Shown: piece by piece, positions 1 to 7,513 of the stretch
Layout: every line of letters starts with the position of its first letter
Position numbering within the stretch: position 1 is the stretch's first letter
Origin: an uncultured bacterium
Lineage (GTDB): Bacteria > Cyanobacteriota > Vampirovibrionia > Gastranaerophilales > Gastranaerophilaceae
Assembly: GCA_900314375.1 (NCBI GenBank)
Contig: OMVC01000130.1
Span: 1 to 19,007 of the forward strand
Reading direction: 5' to 3'
Length of the DNA stretch: 19,007 nt
Made by a program: the position numbers and the translations under genes
The notes under the pieces: model-generated
The model's input: the letters and a program-made list of their open reading frames with translations, nothing else
What the model was told of the DNA's origin: nothing
Database searches by the model: none

Positions 1-1
1 C

Positions 2-130
2 AAAGAAGCTCGAGAACAGGCTGCAGACATTTATAACATTTATGATAATACCCACAAAGTTGTACAAACAATAAATGATTTGTCTGACACAAATAATAAT
101 GACCTAAATAATAATAATTACATTGCATAA
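2..130 (+). CDS. 3' end of an unidentified gene (partial)
   Basis: An open frame runs in from the left edge and ends at TAA (128-130). It gives 42 residues, beginning KEAREQAADIYNIYD and ending in an Asn-rich tail (NNNDLNNNNYIA). The start lies outside the window. The next gene begins 13 bases after this stop on the same strand with a good ribosome binding site, so the two are probably co-transcribed. Nothing in the visible tail identifies a family. The Asn-rich end looks like a disordered C-terminus. Confidence 0.6.
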   Translation, partial: KEAREQAADIYNIYDNTHKVVQTINDLSDTNNNDLNNNNYIA

Positions 131-143
131 GAAAGGAAAAATT

Positions 144-566
144 ATGACATCAATACCGAAAGGCATAGCAAAACTATTAACATCAGGACCCGTCACAAAC
201 CCCAAAACAGGTACAAGAGCTACAGCAATAGCAAACAACGATTATGTTGCCAAAATTGTTTTACAAGGTAAAAATAATCCGCAAGCGCAAAAACTTGGAC
301 TTGTAAGAACAATAAATGAATTTTTGCCAAACGGAGAAAGATATATGACTGCAGACTTTGACGTTCCATGTTCGCTTAACGGGGGATGGGGCGGTTTAAG
401 GACATTGCGAGGTACCGTGGAACAAATGAAAACAACTTTTAAATATTTAAACAAATCCGTAAATGAAAATTGCAATACAATAACAGTTTTAGACGGTCTG
501 GAAGAACATTTGTTCAAATTATTCCCAAATTTAAGAAATAAATTTGCACAAATAAGGAGGTCATAA
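144..566 (+). CDS. Hypothetical protein, 140 aa
   Basis: I do not recognise this protein. The frame could be extended upstream to a TTG at 123, but that would overlap the preceding stop. ATG at 144 is preceded by AAAGGAAA (132-139) at good spacing, so I start there. The product is basic, with no signal peptide or membrane helix. It has a Gly/Trp patch (LNGGWGGLRTLRG, about residues 79-91) and a C-terminal part rich in Leu, Phe, Lys and Asn that is probably helical. It follows an unidentified gene by 13 bases and is followed by the non-coding tRNA region, so it is likely the last gene of its operon. No terminator hairpin is obvious after it. Function unknown. Confidence 0.75.
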   Translation: MTSIPKGIAKLLTSGPVTNPKTGTRATAIANNDYVAKIVLQGKNNPQAQKLGLVRTINEFLPNGERYMTADFDVPCSLNGGWGGLRTLRGTVEQMKTTFKYLNKSVNENCNTITVLDGLEEHLFKLFPNLRNKFAQIRRS

Positions 567-631
567 AAGCGCATTTACAGCGTATTCGCACTGGTAGTAT
601 AAAAAGAAAATATATATCTTGAATTTTTACA

Positions 632-690
632 GCTCAAGGCTACGCACTTGGCTCGCTCGCTCCGAACGCTATACGGCGTTCTCCTCGCTG
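632..690. other. GC-rich intergenic element with hairpin
   Basis: This stretch between the tRNA terminator and the upstream operon is much richer in G+C than the surrounding DNA. It contains a perfect 6-bp inverted repeat, GAACGC (664-669) and GCGTTC (676-681), around the loop TATACG, flanked by CGCTCGCTC-type runs on one side and CCTCGCTGG on the other. One frame is open through here and across the tRNA, but it has no ribosome binding site and I reject it as a gene. It may be a dispersed repeat or a remnant of something older. One copy in one window cannot decide this. Confidence 0.35.
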
Positions 691-695
691 GCAGT

Positions 696-726
696 TAAAA
701 AATCAAGCAAACGCTTATTTTTTTTT
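696..726 (-). terminator. Likely terminator of tRNA-Arg
   Basis: Read on the minus strand, an A-run is followed by AAGC-GTTT-GCTT and then GATTTTTT, three bases past the mature 3' end of the tRNA. The A-tract and T-tract extend the short GC stem, with one unpaired base. The structure is symmetrical enough to work from the plus strand too. The GC stem is only 4 bp, so confidence is moderate. Confidence 0.5.
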
Positions 727-729
727 ATT

Positions 730-805
730 TGGCCCCGCCGCGAGTCGAACGCGGGCAAGACGCGGTTTAGGAAACCGCCGCTCTATCCTGCTGAGCTACG
801 AGGCC
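730..805 (-). tRNA. tRNA-Arg (anticodon CCU)
   Basis: On the minus strand a complete cloverleaf can be drawn. The acceptor stem GGCCTCG (805-799) pairs with CGGGGCC (737-731) and the discriminator base is A (730). The D stem is GCTC/GAGC. The anticodon stem GCGGT/ACCGC carries loop TTCCTAA, giving anticodon CCT for Arg AGG codons. The T stem CCGCG/CGCGG carries loop TTCGACT. CCA is not encoded, so it must be added after transcription. The variable loop (GTCTTGC) is 7 nt, slightly longer than the usual 4-5. It lies about 120 bp downstream of a minus-strand operon and probably has its own promoter, though I see no convincing one. Confidence 0.93.
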
Positions 806-922
806 ATATACAGGTTTTCTACACATGTAATTTTTCTGTGTTTAATACATAGGTAATTTTATAACAAATTTGATTAATTTTCTACTTCATATTATTTAAA
901 TTTGATGTTGCAAATAATTCTA

Positions 923-1495
923 TCATTTTCGATGCCAAGAAAAATGTCCCAAAGTATCCGTAAATTCCTTAAATGCGTTTCTTCTGTAAAAATCTTTTAC
1001 CTCTGGTTTATTTAATGAAACCAAAAAAATTTGAACAAATTTTGCTTTCAAAGAATTCAAGATTGCAGTTCCGACTTTTTTTATATCAGGATTCTGCTCT
1101 CCTTTTAAAAACGGACAAACTTTAAGATGTTCTAAAAAGATATTACCTTTACTGCCTAACACCCTTATATCTGCAACCCCAAGAATTTTTGACGGGTTTA
1201 GTTTTTCAAAATTTTCTGATTGAGAGGTAAGCGCATAAATTTTATTTCTTGAAAAATATTTATCACCGTATGATTTCGATACTGCAGCATTTAAAACACC
1301 TTCCGTTAAAACATCTCGACCCCAGTTATCATAGACTTCTTTTAGGGCCCTCAAATCTGAGATATTTTGCGAATCAATAGTCACAAAGGCCACATCTGCA
1401 GGGAAATATTTACCTGAAACCTGATCACGTTTTAATATTTTTACATAATTATTAAAATTTGCACTAAATGAGATATTTGAATTATCTATTCGCAT
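923..1495 (-). CDS. GNAT-like N-acetyltransferase family protein, 190 aa
   Basis: The C-terminal half resembles the GNAT fold. A strand reads ILGVADIRVL (about 103-112), then come a hydrophobic strand with LEHLKVCPFL, a helix start at KKVGTAILNSLKAKF in the place of the acetyl-CoA-binding motif A, a strand FVQIFLVSL, and the terminal VKDFYRRNAFKEF typical of motif B. The canonical Q/RxxGxG/A signature is degenerate (KKVGTA), so the substrate and even the activity are uncertain. The N-terminus begins MRIDNSNISFSANF, a short Phe/Asn-rich opening I associate with proteins of gut Melainabacteria. It is the last gene of a three-gene minus-strand unit, with ATG 3 bases after the preceding stop, which suggests translational coupling. 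Its own ribosome binding site is weak. Confidence 0.65.
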   Translation of the reverse strand: MRIDNSNISFSANFNNYVKILKRDQVSGKYFPADVAFVTIDSQNISDLRALKEVYDNWGRDVLTEGVLNAAVSKSYGDKYFSRNKIYALTSQSENFEKLNPSKILGVADIRVLGSKGNIFLEHLKVCPFLKGEQNPDIKKVGTAILNSLKAKFVQIFLVSLNKPEVKDFYRRNAFKEFTDTLGHFSWHRK

Positions 1496-1498
1496 AAT

Positions 1499-2110
1499 TT
1501 ATACCGTTGCTATTTCTTTTACCTGTTTTGCAGGTTCTGAATTATTTGTATTATTTTGCTTTTCATCATTATTTTCATTAAGGTTTAAGGCCTTTAATAC
1601 AGGTCTTATCAATGGCCGTGATATCATAGGAGCTACTATTGACAATCCTAAAACAGAACCTGCTATTGAAGTGAATTCAATTATGCCTTTTGCAAAATTC
1701 ACATGATTAGTTAAAACTTCATCAGAAAAATTTTTGCCATCTTCGCCATATAATTCACGTAATTTTTGTATTCTGTTTGATTTATCAGTTTGTTTGTAAA
1801 ACTTATTAAATTTATCGGAATTTTTAAACTTCTGTAATATAGGTTCATCTTTGTAGAATTTTTTAGCTATGGCAAAAGAACCTTTCTTGAATATTGGGAT
1901 AATAACCAGCATAGATGCCGTAAAACAAGTTAACTGATATAAAAATTCTTTCATTGAAGAATATTTTTTAGTATTTTTATCGATTGAATTATCAAGCAAA
2001 ATAAATCCCGGACGTCCGACAGCTTTCAAGCCTGTTTCAATACCTACCTGCGCCTGAGTTGTTTGAGTAATATTGTATAAAATCGGACTTGTTAAAATTG
2101 GAGGAATCAT
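1499..2110 (-). CDS. Hypothetical two-helix membrane protein, 203 aa
   Basis: No named family is recognised. Two hydrophobic segments are visible: about 57-74 (LTCFTASMLVIIPIF) and about 143-163 (TSIAGSVLGLSIVAPM). They are separated by a charged, helical stretch (90-140) rich in Lys, Phe and Asn, which suggests an inner-membrane hairpin with a soluble loop. The C-terminal tail is polar and Asn-rich. The start codon overlaps the stop of the upstream 179-aa gene (ATGA, 2107-2110), and the next gene starts 3 bases after this stop, so all three are probably translated as a coupled unit. The block KYSSMKEF...KKFYKDEP (49-90) resembles KYAALREF...DKLFKENP in the upstream gene, suggesting an ancient tandem duplication. 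Confidence 0.7.
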   Translation of the reverse strand: MIPPILTSPILYNITQTTQAQVGIETGLKAVGRPGFILLDNSIDKNTKKYSSMKEFLYQLTCFTASMLVIIPIFKKGSFAIAKKFYKDEPILQKFKNSDKFNKFYKQTDKSNRIQKLRELYGEDGKNFSDEVLTNHVNFAKGIIEFTSIAGSVLGLSIVAPMISRPLIRPVLKALNLNENNDEKQNNTNNSEPAKQVKEIATV

Positions 2111-2646
2111 ATTTTTAAGCCTCCTCTGTTTACAAAAGTATTCATTTGCGGTCTTGACACTGCACCGAATTTTGGAGAGCCGACAGAATCACGTTCGATT
2201 TGTATATTTTGAACGGCAGAATTTAATTTTGCGGGCTCATCACGTTTTGGAGATTTTTTAAAAGCATCCAAAACTTTTAACCCCAAAGAACAGACTGCAG
2301 GGATTACTAAAAAAGCTGCGGAGCAAACTCCGAGAAACATCATATTTGCTCTGGCAACAGTCCTTTTCTGCGGATTTTCTTTAAATAATTTATCTCCAAG
2401 TTTAGCGGCTCCTGCTCCACATGCCCAATATGTCGGAACCGCAACAAATTCAGTACAAAATTCTCTTAATGCTGCATATTTTCTTGCCTGCGGCTTTTCT
2501 TTTTTATCGGTTAAGGACGATATCGGCTTGAATATCCCATTTGCAGTTGCTACAGCAATTACAGGATACGTCGGCTTGTTATTTTTGCCGACAATCGTAA
2601 AAAAACGTCTCCCTAAATCTAATATTTTATCTGATAATCTTAACAT
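2107..2646 (-). CDS. Hypothetical two-helix membrane protein, 179 aa
   Basis: This is the first gene of a three-gene minus-strand unit and matches no family I know. It has a basic N-terminus, a weakly hydrophobic Ala/Gly segment around 66-82 (FVAVPTYWACGAGAAK) and a strongly hydrophobic segment at 102-124 (MMFLGVCSAAFLVIPAVCSL). The C-terminal 50 residues are polar and probably disordered. KYAALREF (56-63) and KLFKENP match the corresponding blocks of the following 203-aa protein. ATG at 2646 is preceded by AAGGA at 13-nt spacing, somewhat long. A good extended -10 promoter lies about 40 bases upstream. Confidence 0.7.
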   Translation of the reverse strand: MLRLSDKILDLGRRFFTIVGKNNKPTYPVIAVATANGIFKPISSLTDKKEKPQARKYAALREFCTEFVAVPTYWACGAGAAKLGDKLFKENPQKRTVARANMMFLGVCSAAFLVIPAVCSLGLKVLDAFKKSPKRDEPAKLNSAVQNIQIERDSVGSPKFGAVSRPQMNTFVNRGGLKI

Positions 2647-2683
2647 GTTGTACTATTTATCCTTGGCTTTTCAATATAAAATA

Positions 2684-2692
2684 ATTATATCA
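2684..2692 (-). promoter_or_regulatory. Extended -10 promoter of the three-gene unit
   Basis: The minus strand reads TGATATAAT, a perfect extended -10 (TGnTATAAT), about 37 bases before the ATG of the 179-aa gene. No good -35 hexamer sits at 16-18 bp, which is acceptable for an extended -10 promoter. Predicted transcription start is near 2677. It separates this unit from tag, which ends at 2710 on the same strand. Confidence 0.55.
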
Positions 2693-2709
2693 AAAAATAA
2701 TTACAAATA

Positions 2710-3252
2710 CTAATATCTAAAACATTTTGTATCATGATCATTAACGATACCCACAGATTGCAAATACGAATATATTATAACAGTTCCGACATATTTCATT
2801 CCGCGTTTTTTCAAATCTTTAGAAATTTTATCGGATAAAGGGGTAGAAACATTGAATTTATCATCTTTATTTTTTATAATTTTACCTGAAGTAAAGCCCC
2901 AAATATAGTTTGAAAAACTACCAAATTCTTTTTGAATATCAATAAATATTTTCGCATTATTAATCGCAGCACTAATTTTTCCGCGGCTTCGAATTATTTT
3001 TTCATTATCTAAAAGTTCATTAACTTTATTATCGCCATAGAGTGCAATTTTTTTTACATCAAAATTATCAAAAGCTATTCGGAAATCTTCACGCTTTTTA
3101 AGAACCGTCAACCAAGACAGACCTGCCTGAAAAGACTCTAACACAAGCAATTCGAATAATTCATGATCATCATATTTGGGCATCCCCCATTCTTCATCAT
3201 GATATTTTATATAAATCTCTGAATTCTCATCTACCCAACTGCATCTTTTCAT
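2710..3252 (-). CDS. tag: DNA-3-methyladenine glycosylase I
   Basis: This is a base-excision repair enzyme that removes 3-methyladenine from alkylated DNA. The 180-residue length is normal for the family. The zinc-snap ligands are present: Cys4 (MKRCSW), His18 (YHDEEWG), His173 and Cys177 (NDHDTKCF). The active-site region reads LESFQAGLSW (38-47) with the expected Glu39, followed by the conserved RSRGKISAAINNA helix. The frame stays open upstream, but Cys4 and the start of homology fix the start at ATG 3252. No Shine-Dalgarno sequence precedes this ATG. Instead a strong promoter ends 7 bases before it, so the mRNA is probably leaderless. It is divergent from the large TPR gene and shares the promoter region with it. 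Confidence 0.95.
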   Translation of the reverse strand: MKRCSWVDENSEIYIKYHDEEWGMPKYDDHELFELLVLESFQAGLSWLTVLKKREDFRIAFDNFDVKKIALYGDNKVNELLDNEKIIRSRGKISAAINNAKIFIDIQKEFGSFSNYIWGFTSGKIIKNKDDKFNVSTPLSDKISKDLKKRGMKYVGTVIIYSYLQSVGIVNDHDTKCFRY

Positions 3253-3259
3253 AATGTTA

Positions 3260-3288
3260 ATTATAACAAAATATAACAAACTATTCAA
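3260..3288 (-). promoter_or_regulatory. tag promoter (predicted leaderless start)
   Basis: On the minus strand TTGAAT (3288-3283) and TATAAT (3265-3260) are 17 bp apart, with an extended TGT before the -10. Only 7 bases separate the -10 from the ATG at 3252, so the predicted +1 falls at 3253 or on the A of the start codon itself. Confidence 0.7.
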
Positions 3289-3312
3289 TTTTTTCAAATT
3301 ATATAGTATAAT
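3284..3312 (+). promoter_or_regulatory. Promoter of the TPR/coiled-coil gene
   Basis: A perfect -10 TATAAT (3307-3312) has TTCAAT (3284-3289) 17 bp upstream as a weak -35. The predicted start is near 3319, leaving a leader of about 22 nt before ATG 3341. The -35 element overlaps that of the divergent tag promoter almost completely, so the two polymerases should compete. Confidence 0.55.
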
Positions 3313-3340
3313 TTTCATAGTAGAAACGGGGTATTTTAGG

Positions 3341-6300
3341 ATGAACACAAACAAAAACATATGTATATTCACAATAGCAATGCTATTAAGCCTATCTAAT
3401 TCAGTATATTCACAAGATTTAACAGACGAGAACAATTTATCAGACAATTTTGTACAAAATGAAGTTTTTGATAACAATATAAAAGCAAACAAAGCTGCGC
3501 TGGAGAAAGCACAGGAAGCAATTGATCAAAAAGATTTTGATACGGCAATAAACTATATGACTTCGTATATAAATTCAAAGCCTAAAAAATATGAAGGTTA
3601 CAAATTACGTGGTGATGCATATTATGCCCTGCGCAGATATGATTTGGCACAAAGCGATTATCAATCTGCCGTTAACATTAAACTAGACGACGACAAACTA
3701 ATGACAAATACAAAATATGTCAGTGCAATTATTCTTGGAGCAGATAAAACAGAGCAACTTCAAAACACAGAACTTGGAAACTTATATGCCCGTTTAATGT
3801 ATGCTCAAAAAGCACTCAACAATCCGGAATACTCAACATCATACGAAAATGCGATAAAATACAATTCACACATATACCTACCGCAGCCAAAACAATCTGA
3901 TATATCACAGATAAATTGTCCGCAAAAATACGGAAAAGAATTGAACCCACAAGGAATAGATGCTGAAATTTACGGAGCAATAACTGATATAGAAAATAAA
4001 AAATACAATGATGCCCTTTATAAATTGCAAAAAGTGACTTCAAACTACCCTGACTACTATTTGGGGCATTACCTGTACGGAGTTTCTTTAATCGGGTTAG
4101 ACAGCGAAAAAGAAGCCATTACATCTTTTGAAAAAGCTCTGTCATTAAATCCTTATGATTTTGAATCATTAGCAAGTTTAGGACAAATTTATTACAGCAA
4201 TGCGGAAACTAATTTTTCGCAACAAGATGCGCAAAAATCAACGGATTATTTCCAAAAAGCTTTAAAATATAATCCTAACTGCAATACATACTATATGTAT
4301 ATAGGACTAAATCAACTTATACAAGGTAACAACTCTCACGCAATTGCAGCCTTCGATAAAGCAATAAATCTAAACGCTAACGATTACAACAGTATTTATT
4401 ATAAATCTATCGCACAATACATAAACGGAAATTACAACGAAGTAATTAATAATACTACATCACTATTAAGAAAACATGTATCAAATTACAATTCCGTATT
4501 ATATTTGAGAGCTCTTGCATACTATAAGCAAAACGATACGGAAAAAGCTCTTGCCGATTTAAATGAAATTCAAAACAACATTGAAGATATTTATAATGCA
4601 GACTTAAAAGTTGTATCAGATAAAGAAAAAGCTCTTAATAATTATGTTTATTACTTAAAAGCACAATTACAACATCAACAGGGGTTAGGCGCAGCCACAG
4701 ATATGGATAAAGCACTTCAAAATCCGATAATTGCACAACTATCAAAAGCAGAAAATGCACTTAAACCATACGAAAAAATTCTAAATAAAGAAAACTTTAC
4801 TAAAGACGATTTTGATAAATTCGAAAGTTTTTATAAAACATCTTTACCAAAGTTACTCCAATCAGGCACAGTTATTACAGCTGATGATATCAATAATCAA
4901 TATGATTTTATTCGAACAACATTTTCCGATTTGGGCATAACCTTTTTACCATCAGGAAATGAATATAAAATGACAACAATTTCTGAATTTCCTTATAAAA
5001 AATATTCTTCAAAATTATCACAGGAAGATAGAACAAATATTAGTTCAAATATGCCGGTACAATCCGTATCAAGCATACTGCCCGTAACCAAAACAGTTAC
5101 TATGCGAGAATCAACACCTCAATCAGAATTGCTGTTAAGAGGAAATCACGGTTCTGTTGCGCAATTACTTGCAACAAATGCTCTGGCACTTCAATCTATT
5201 CCAAAAGCTGAGCCTGTTGAAACAAAAATTACAACAACAGAAGATATCAAAGAACCGCCGGAAATTATTAAACCTATTCCTCAAACTCCTGCGTCTGAAG
5301 GAATAAAAAGTAACAATATAAGCTCCGGTGAACCGTTTATATTTACTGAAAAATCACTTTTAAATGAAGAAAACGCAAAAAATGTAAAAGAAATTTTAGA
5401 TGTTGAAAAAACAATAGAAAACAATGGAAAAACAATTGCAGAACCATTCAAAATTTCAGCAAAAGAAATTAAAGAAAGCACAACATTTGACATCACGCAT
5501 GAAAAACCTGAAGCCAAAAATGCAACCGAAGCTCTAAACTATATTACTAACGGCAACAAAATAACCGCTAAAGAAATAAAAGAAACGCCGGATATAACAA
5601 TCAAAGCCGAAACTCCGAGTTTCATAAAAAAAGCTGAACCGATTGTTGATAATACCGTAAAAACCGCAGAAAACGGTTCTATGATATTTAAAGCACCGGA
5701 AGAAAAACAAACAGAAGACATTGTTATAAAATATGGAGATGCGGCATCTGCTGTAGCTAAAAAAGTAAATGATACCGCAAAAGAAGCCATAAAAGAAACT
5801 CCGGAACTCCGAGCAGAAAAAGAAATTATAGATAATACAACAAAAGTTAAAGAAACAACCAAGCCATTAGAAAATGAAGTTAAAATTGCATCAAGAACAA
5901 TCAACACAAAATATGCAGACGTTAATCCGGCTGATTTTGGAGTTCAAACAAAGCCAACACCTGTGTTTACAAGTTTGGATGATGTCATTGAGCTTGATAA
6001 AGGCAGTCTTATGCAAGATTTAGAAGGCAATAAGAATTATGCAAAGAATTTAGAAGAAGAAATAAATAAGCGTTTAGAACAACAACAGCAAAACTTAATG
6101 AAAGCATTTTCTAACGACATGACTGATGCAATTACGCTTCCGGAAGAAGAAACAAAAATTGTTCAAGCAACAGATCAACAAGCTACAGTTGCAGTTCCGG
6201 CTGTAGTTGTACCGGAAATAAATACACCGGAAAAGAAAACAGATATTCCTGAAGACCTGAAAAATGCAGAAAATCCGGTTGTATTATCTCAAAAGACATT

Positions 6301-7513
6301 ATCTGAGACATTAAAAGACTCAAATAAAATTACAGATTATACAATAAAATATCACCCCGTACAAAAAGAACCGGAAACTACGGTATTCACAAACATATCA
6401 AAAGAGAAAACGAACTTAACAGAAAGTACAAAATCGTTAGCAAAAGCGCAAAAAGAAGAAATACAACGTAAAGAAGAAGAAGCTAAAGAGCTTGCAAGAT
6501 TAGAAGCTCAAAAACTTAAAGAAGCAGAAGAAAAAGAACGCTATTTAGCGCAACAAAAGGAAGAACAGGCTAAAGCTCTGGCAAAAGCTCAAAAAGAAGA
6601 AATTCTGCGTAAAGAAGAAGAAGCTAAAGAAATTGCAAGATTAGAAGCTCAAAAACTTAAAGAAGCTGAAGAAAAAGAACGCTATTTAGCGCAACAAAAA
6701 GAAGAACAGGCTAAAGCTCTGGCAAAAGCTCAAGAGAAAGAAAGAAGACAAGAATTATATGATGCAAAAATTGCAGCAGAAGAAGAAAGACAGAGATTAA
6801 AAGATGAAGCAAAATATGCTAAAGAACAAGCAAAATTAAAAGCTACTATTTCAAAAGCAGAAGCCAAAAAAGCCGCAGAAGAAGAAAAAGTAAATATAAT
6901 AGCAGAAAGAGAAAAAGCAAAAGCCCAAGCCAAAGCAATGAAAGAAGCAAAAAAAGCAGAAGCAGCTGAAGAAAAAGCTCGTATAAAAGCTGAGAAAGAA
7001 GAAGCAAAAGCAATGGCAAAAGCTCAACGCCAGACTCAAAAAGCCGTAAACAAACTTCAAAAGCAAGAGTTGGCAAAAGCAAAAGCTCAAGCAAAACAAG
7101 AAGCCAAAGAATTAGCTGCTGAGCAAAAAGTTCAGGAAAAAACAAATGCACAAATAAAAGCTGAAATATTAAAGGCTGAACGTGCTGATGCTATTGAGCA
7201 AGCAAAAAAAGAAAAAGCCGAGACTAAAGCTATCGCAAAAGCTCAAAAATTGAAAATAAAACAAGCAAGGGATGAAGCAAAAGCGAAGGCAAAAGAGCAA
7301 GCTCAACTTGAAAAAGAAGCAATAAAAACACAAAAAGCTAAAGAAAAAGCTAAAGCTGATATTGAAAAAACAGCAGAAAAAGAAGCACAAAAAATAAAAA
7401 AAGAGATTTTAAAAACGCGAAAAGCTCAAATGGAAAAACAAGAAAGAGCCGTTTCTAATACTAAACAAAAGAAAAAATTCAGTTGGAAAAATCTATTTAG
7501 AAAAAATAAATAA
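3341..7513 (+). CDS. Exported TPR protein with long coiled coil, 1390 aa
   Basis: This is a large protein of unknown function in three parts. A signal peptide (1-24, cleavage plausible after VYS) is followed by an N-terminal tetratricopeptide repeat region. TPR-like helices are visible at about 50-120 and 200-460 (for example AITSFEKALSLNPYDFESLASLGQIYY and AIAAFDKAINLNANDYNSIYYKS). A central low-complexity region (about 600-1000) is rich in Glu, Lys, Thr, Pro and Ile. The last 350 residues are an Ala/Lys/Glu coiled coil resembling the TolA stalk, ending in a basic tail (KKFSWKNLFRKNK). Residues 1034-1127 are a near-identical 47-aa tandem duplication. The frame extends upstream to a TTG at 3254, but that lies before the promoter; ATG 3341 starts the signal peptide. 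The architecture suggests a periplasmic scaffold, which is an inference. Confidence 0.85.
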   Translation: MNTNKNICIFTIAMLLSLSNSVYSQDLTDENNLSDNFVQNEVFDNNIKANKAALEKAQEAIDQKDFDTAINYMTSYINSKPKKYEGYKLRGDAYYALRRYDLAQSDYQSAVNIKLDDDKLMTNTKYVSAIILGADKTEQLQNTELGNLYARLMYAQKALNNPEYSTSYENAIKYNSHIYLPQPKQSDISQINCPQKYGKELNPQGIDAEIYGAITDIENKKYNDALYKLQKVTSNYPDYYLGHYLYGVSLIGLDSEKEAITSFEKALSLNPYDFESLASLGQIYYSNAETNFSQQDAQKSTDYFQKALKYNPNCNTYYMYIGLNQLIQGNNSHAIAAFDKAINLNANDYNSIYYKSIAQYINGNYNEVINNTTSLLRKHVSNYNSVLYLRALAYYKQNDTEKALADLNEIQNNIEDIYNADLKVVSDKEKALNNYVYYLKAQLQHQQGLGAATDMDKALQNPIIAQLSKAENALKPYEKILNKENFTKDDFDKFESFYKTSLPKLLQSGTVITADDINNQYDFIRTTFSDLGITFLPSGNEYKMTTISEFPYKKYSSKLSQEDRTNISSNMPVQSVSSILPVTKTVTMRESTPQSELLLRGNHGSVAQLLATNALALQSIPKAEPVETKITTTEDIKEPPEIIKPIPQTPASEGIKSNNISSGEPFIFTEKSLLNEENAKNVKEILDVEKTIENNGKTIAEPFKISAKEIKESTTFDITHEKPEAKNATEALNYITNGNKITAKEIKETPDITIKAETPSFIKKAEPIVDNTVKTAENGSMIFKAPEEKQTEDIVIKYGDAASAVAKKVNDTAKEAIKETPELRAEKEIIDNTTKVKETTKPLENEVKIASRTINTKYADVNPADFGVQTKPTPVFTSLDDVIELDKGSLMQDLEGNKNYAKNLEEEINKRLEQQQQNLMKAFSNDMTDAITLPEEETKIVQATDQQATVAVPAVVVPEINTPEKKTDIPEDLKNAENPVVLSQKTLSETLKDSNKITDYTIKYHPVQKEPETTVFTNISKEKTNLTESTKSLAKAQKEEIQRKEEEAKELARLEAQKLKEAEEKERYLAQQKEEQAKALAKAQKEEILRKEEEAKEIARLEAQKLKEAEEKERYLAQQKEEQAKALAKAQEKERRQELYDAKIAAEEERQRLKDEAKYAKEQAKLKATISKAEAKKAAEEEKVNIIAEREKAKAQAKAMKEAKKAEAAEEKARIKAEKEEAKAMAKAQRQTQKAVNKLQKQELAKAKAQAKQEAKELAAEQKVQEKTNAQIKAEILKAERADAIEQAKKEKAETKAIAKAQKLKIKQARDEAKAKAKEQAQLEKEAIKTQKAKEKAKADIEKTAEKEAQKIKKEILKTRKAQMEKQERAVSNTKQKKKFSWKNLFRKNK
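6440..6721 (+). repeat. Tandem 141-bp duplication in coding sequence
   Basis: Two adjacent copies (6440-6580 and 6581-6721) have a period of exactly 141 bp, or 47 codons. By eye they differ at about 8 bases and at only two residues (IQ to IL and EL to EI). A third copy starts at 6722 but diverges after about seven codons. The unit encodes a complete stretch of coiled coil (AKAQKEEI ... KEEQAKAL). Near-identity in such a variable protein suggests recent expansion, and copy number could vary between strains. Confidence 0.9.

Noticed and set aside
553..622. AGGAGGT followed by a short open frame beginning with ATA (19 codons)
   Set aside because: The spacing to ATA is only 2 bases and ATA is a very rare start. 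The AGGAGG is explained as the Arg-Arg codons ending the 140-aa gene.
619..852. Open plus-strand frame of 77 codons
   Set aside because: It runs straight across the tRNA-Arg gene and its terminator, starts at TTG without a ribosome binding site, and has the composition of translated tRNA antisense.
3254..3340. Upstream TTG extension of the TPR protein
   Set aside because: It lies before the predicted transcription start and would put non-signal sequence ahead of a good signal peptide at 3341.
3253..3492. 80-residue N-terminal extension of Tag
   Set aside because: It has no similarity to the family, overlaps the divergent gene and both promoters, and the conserved Cys4 requires the start at 3252.
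6440..6721. Direct repeats considered as a CRISPR or mobile element
   Set aside because: Both copies are in frame within one coding sequence, with no spacers, no flanking cas genes and no terminal inverted repeats.
6730..7390. Several minus-strand frames rich in Leu, Phe and Cys
   Set aside because: They are the antisense of the Lys/Glu/Ala-rich coiled-coil coding region, an effect of biased codon composition, with no ribosome binding sites.
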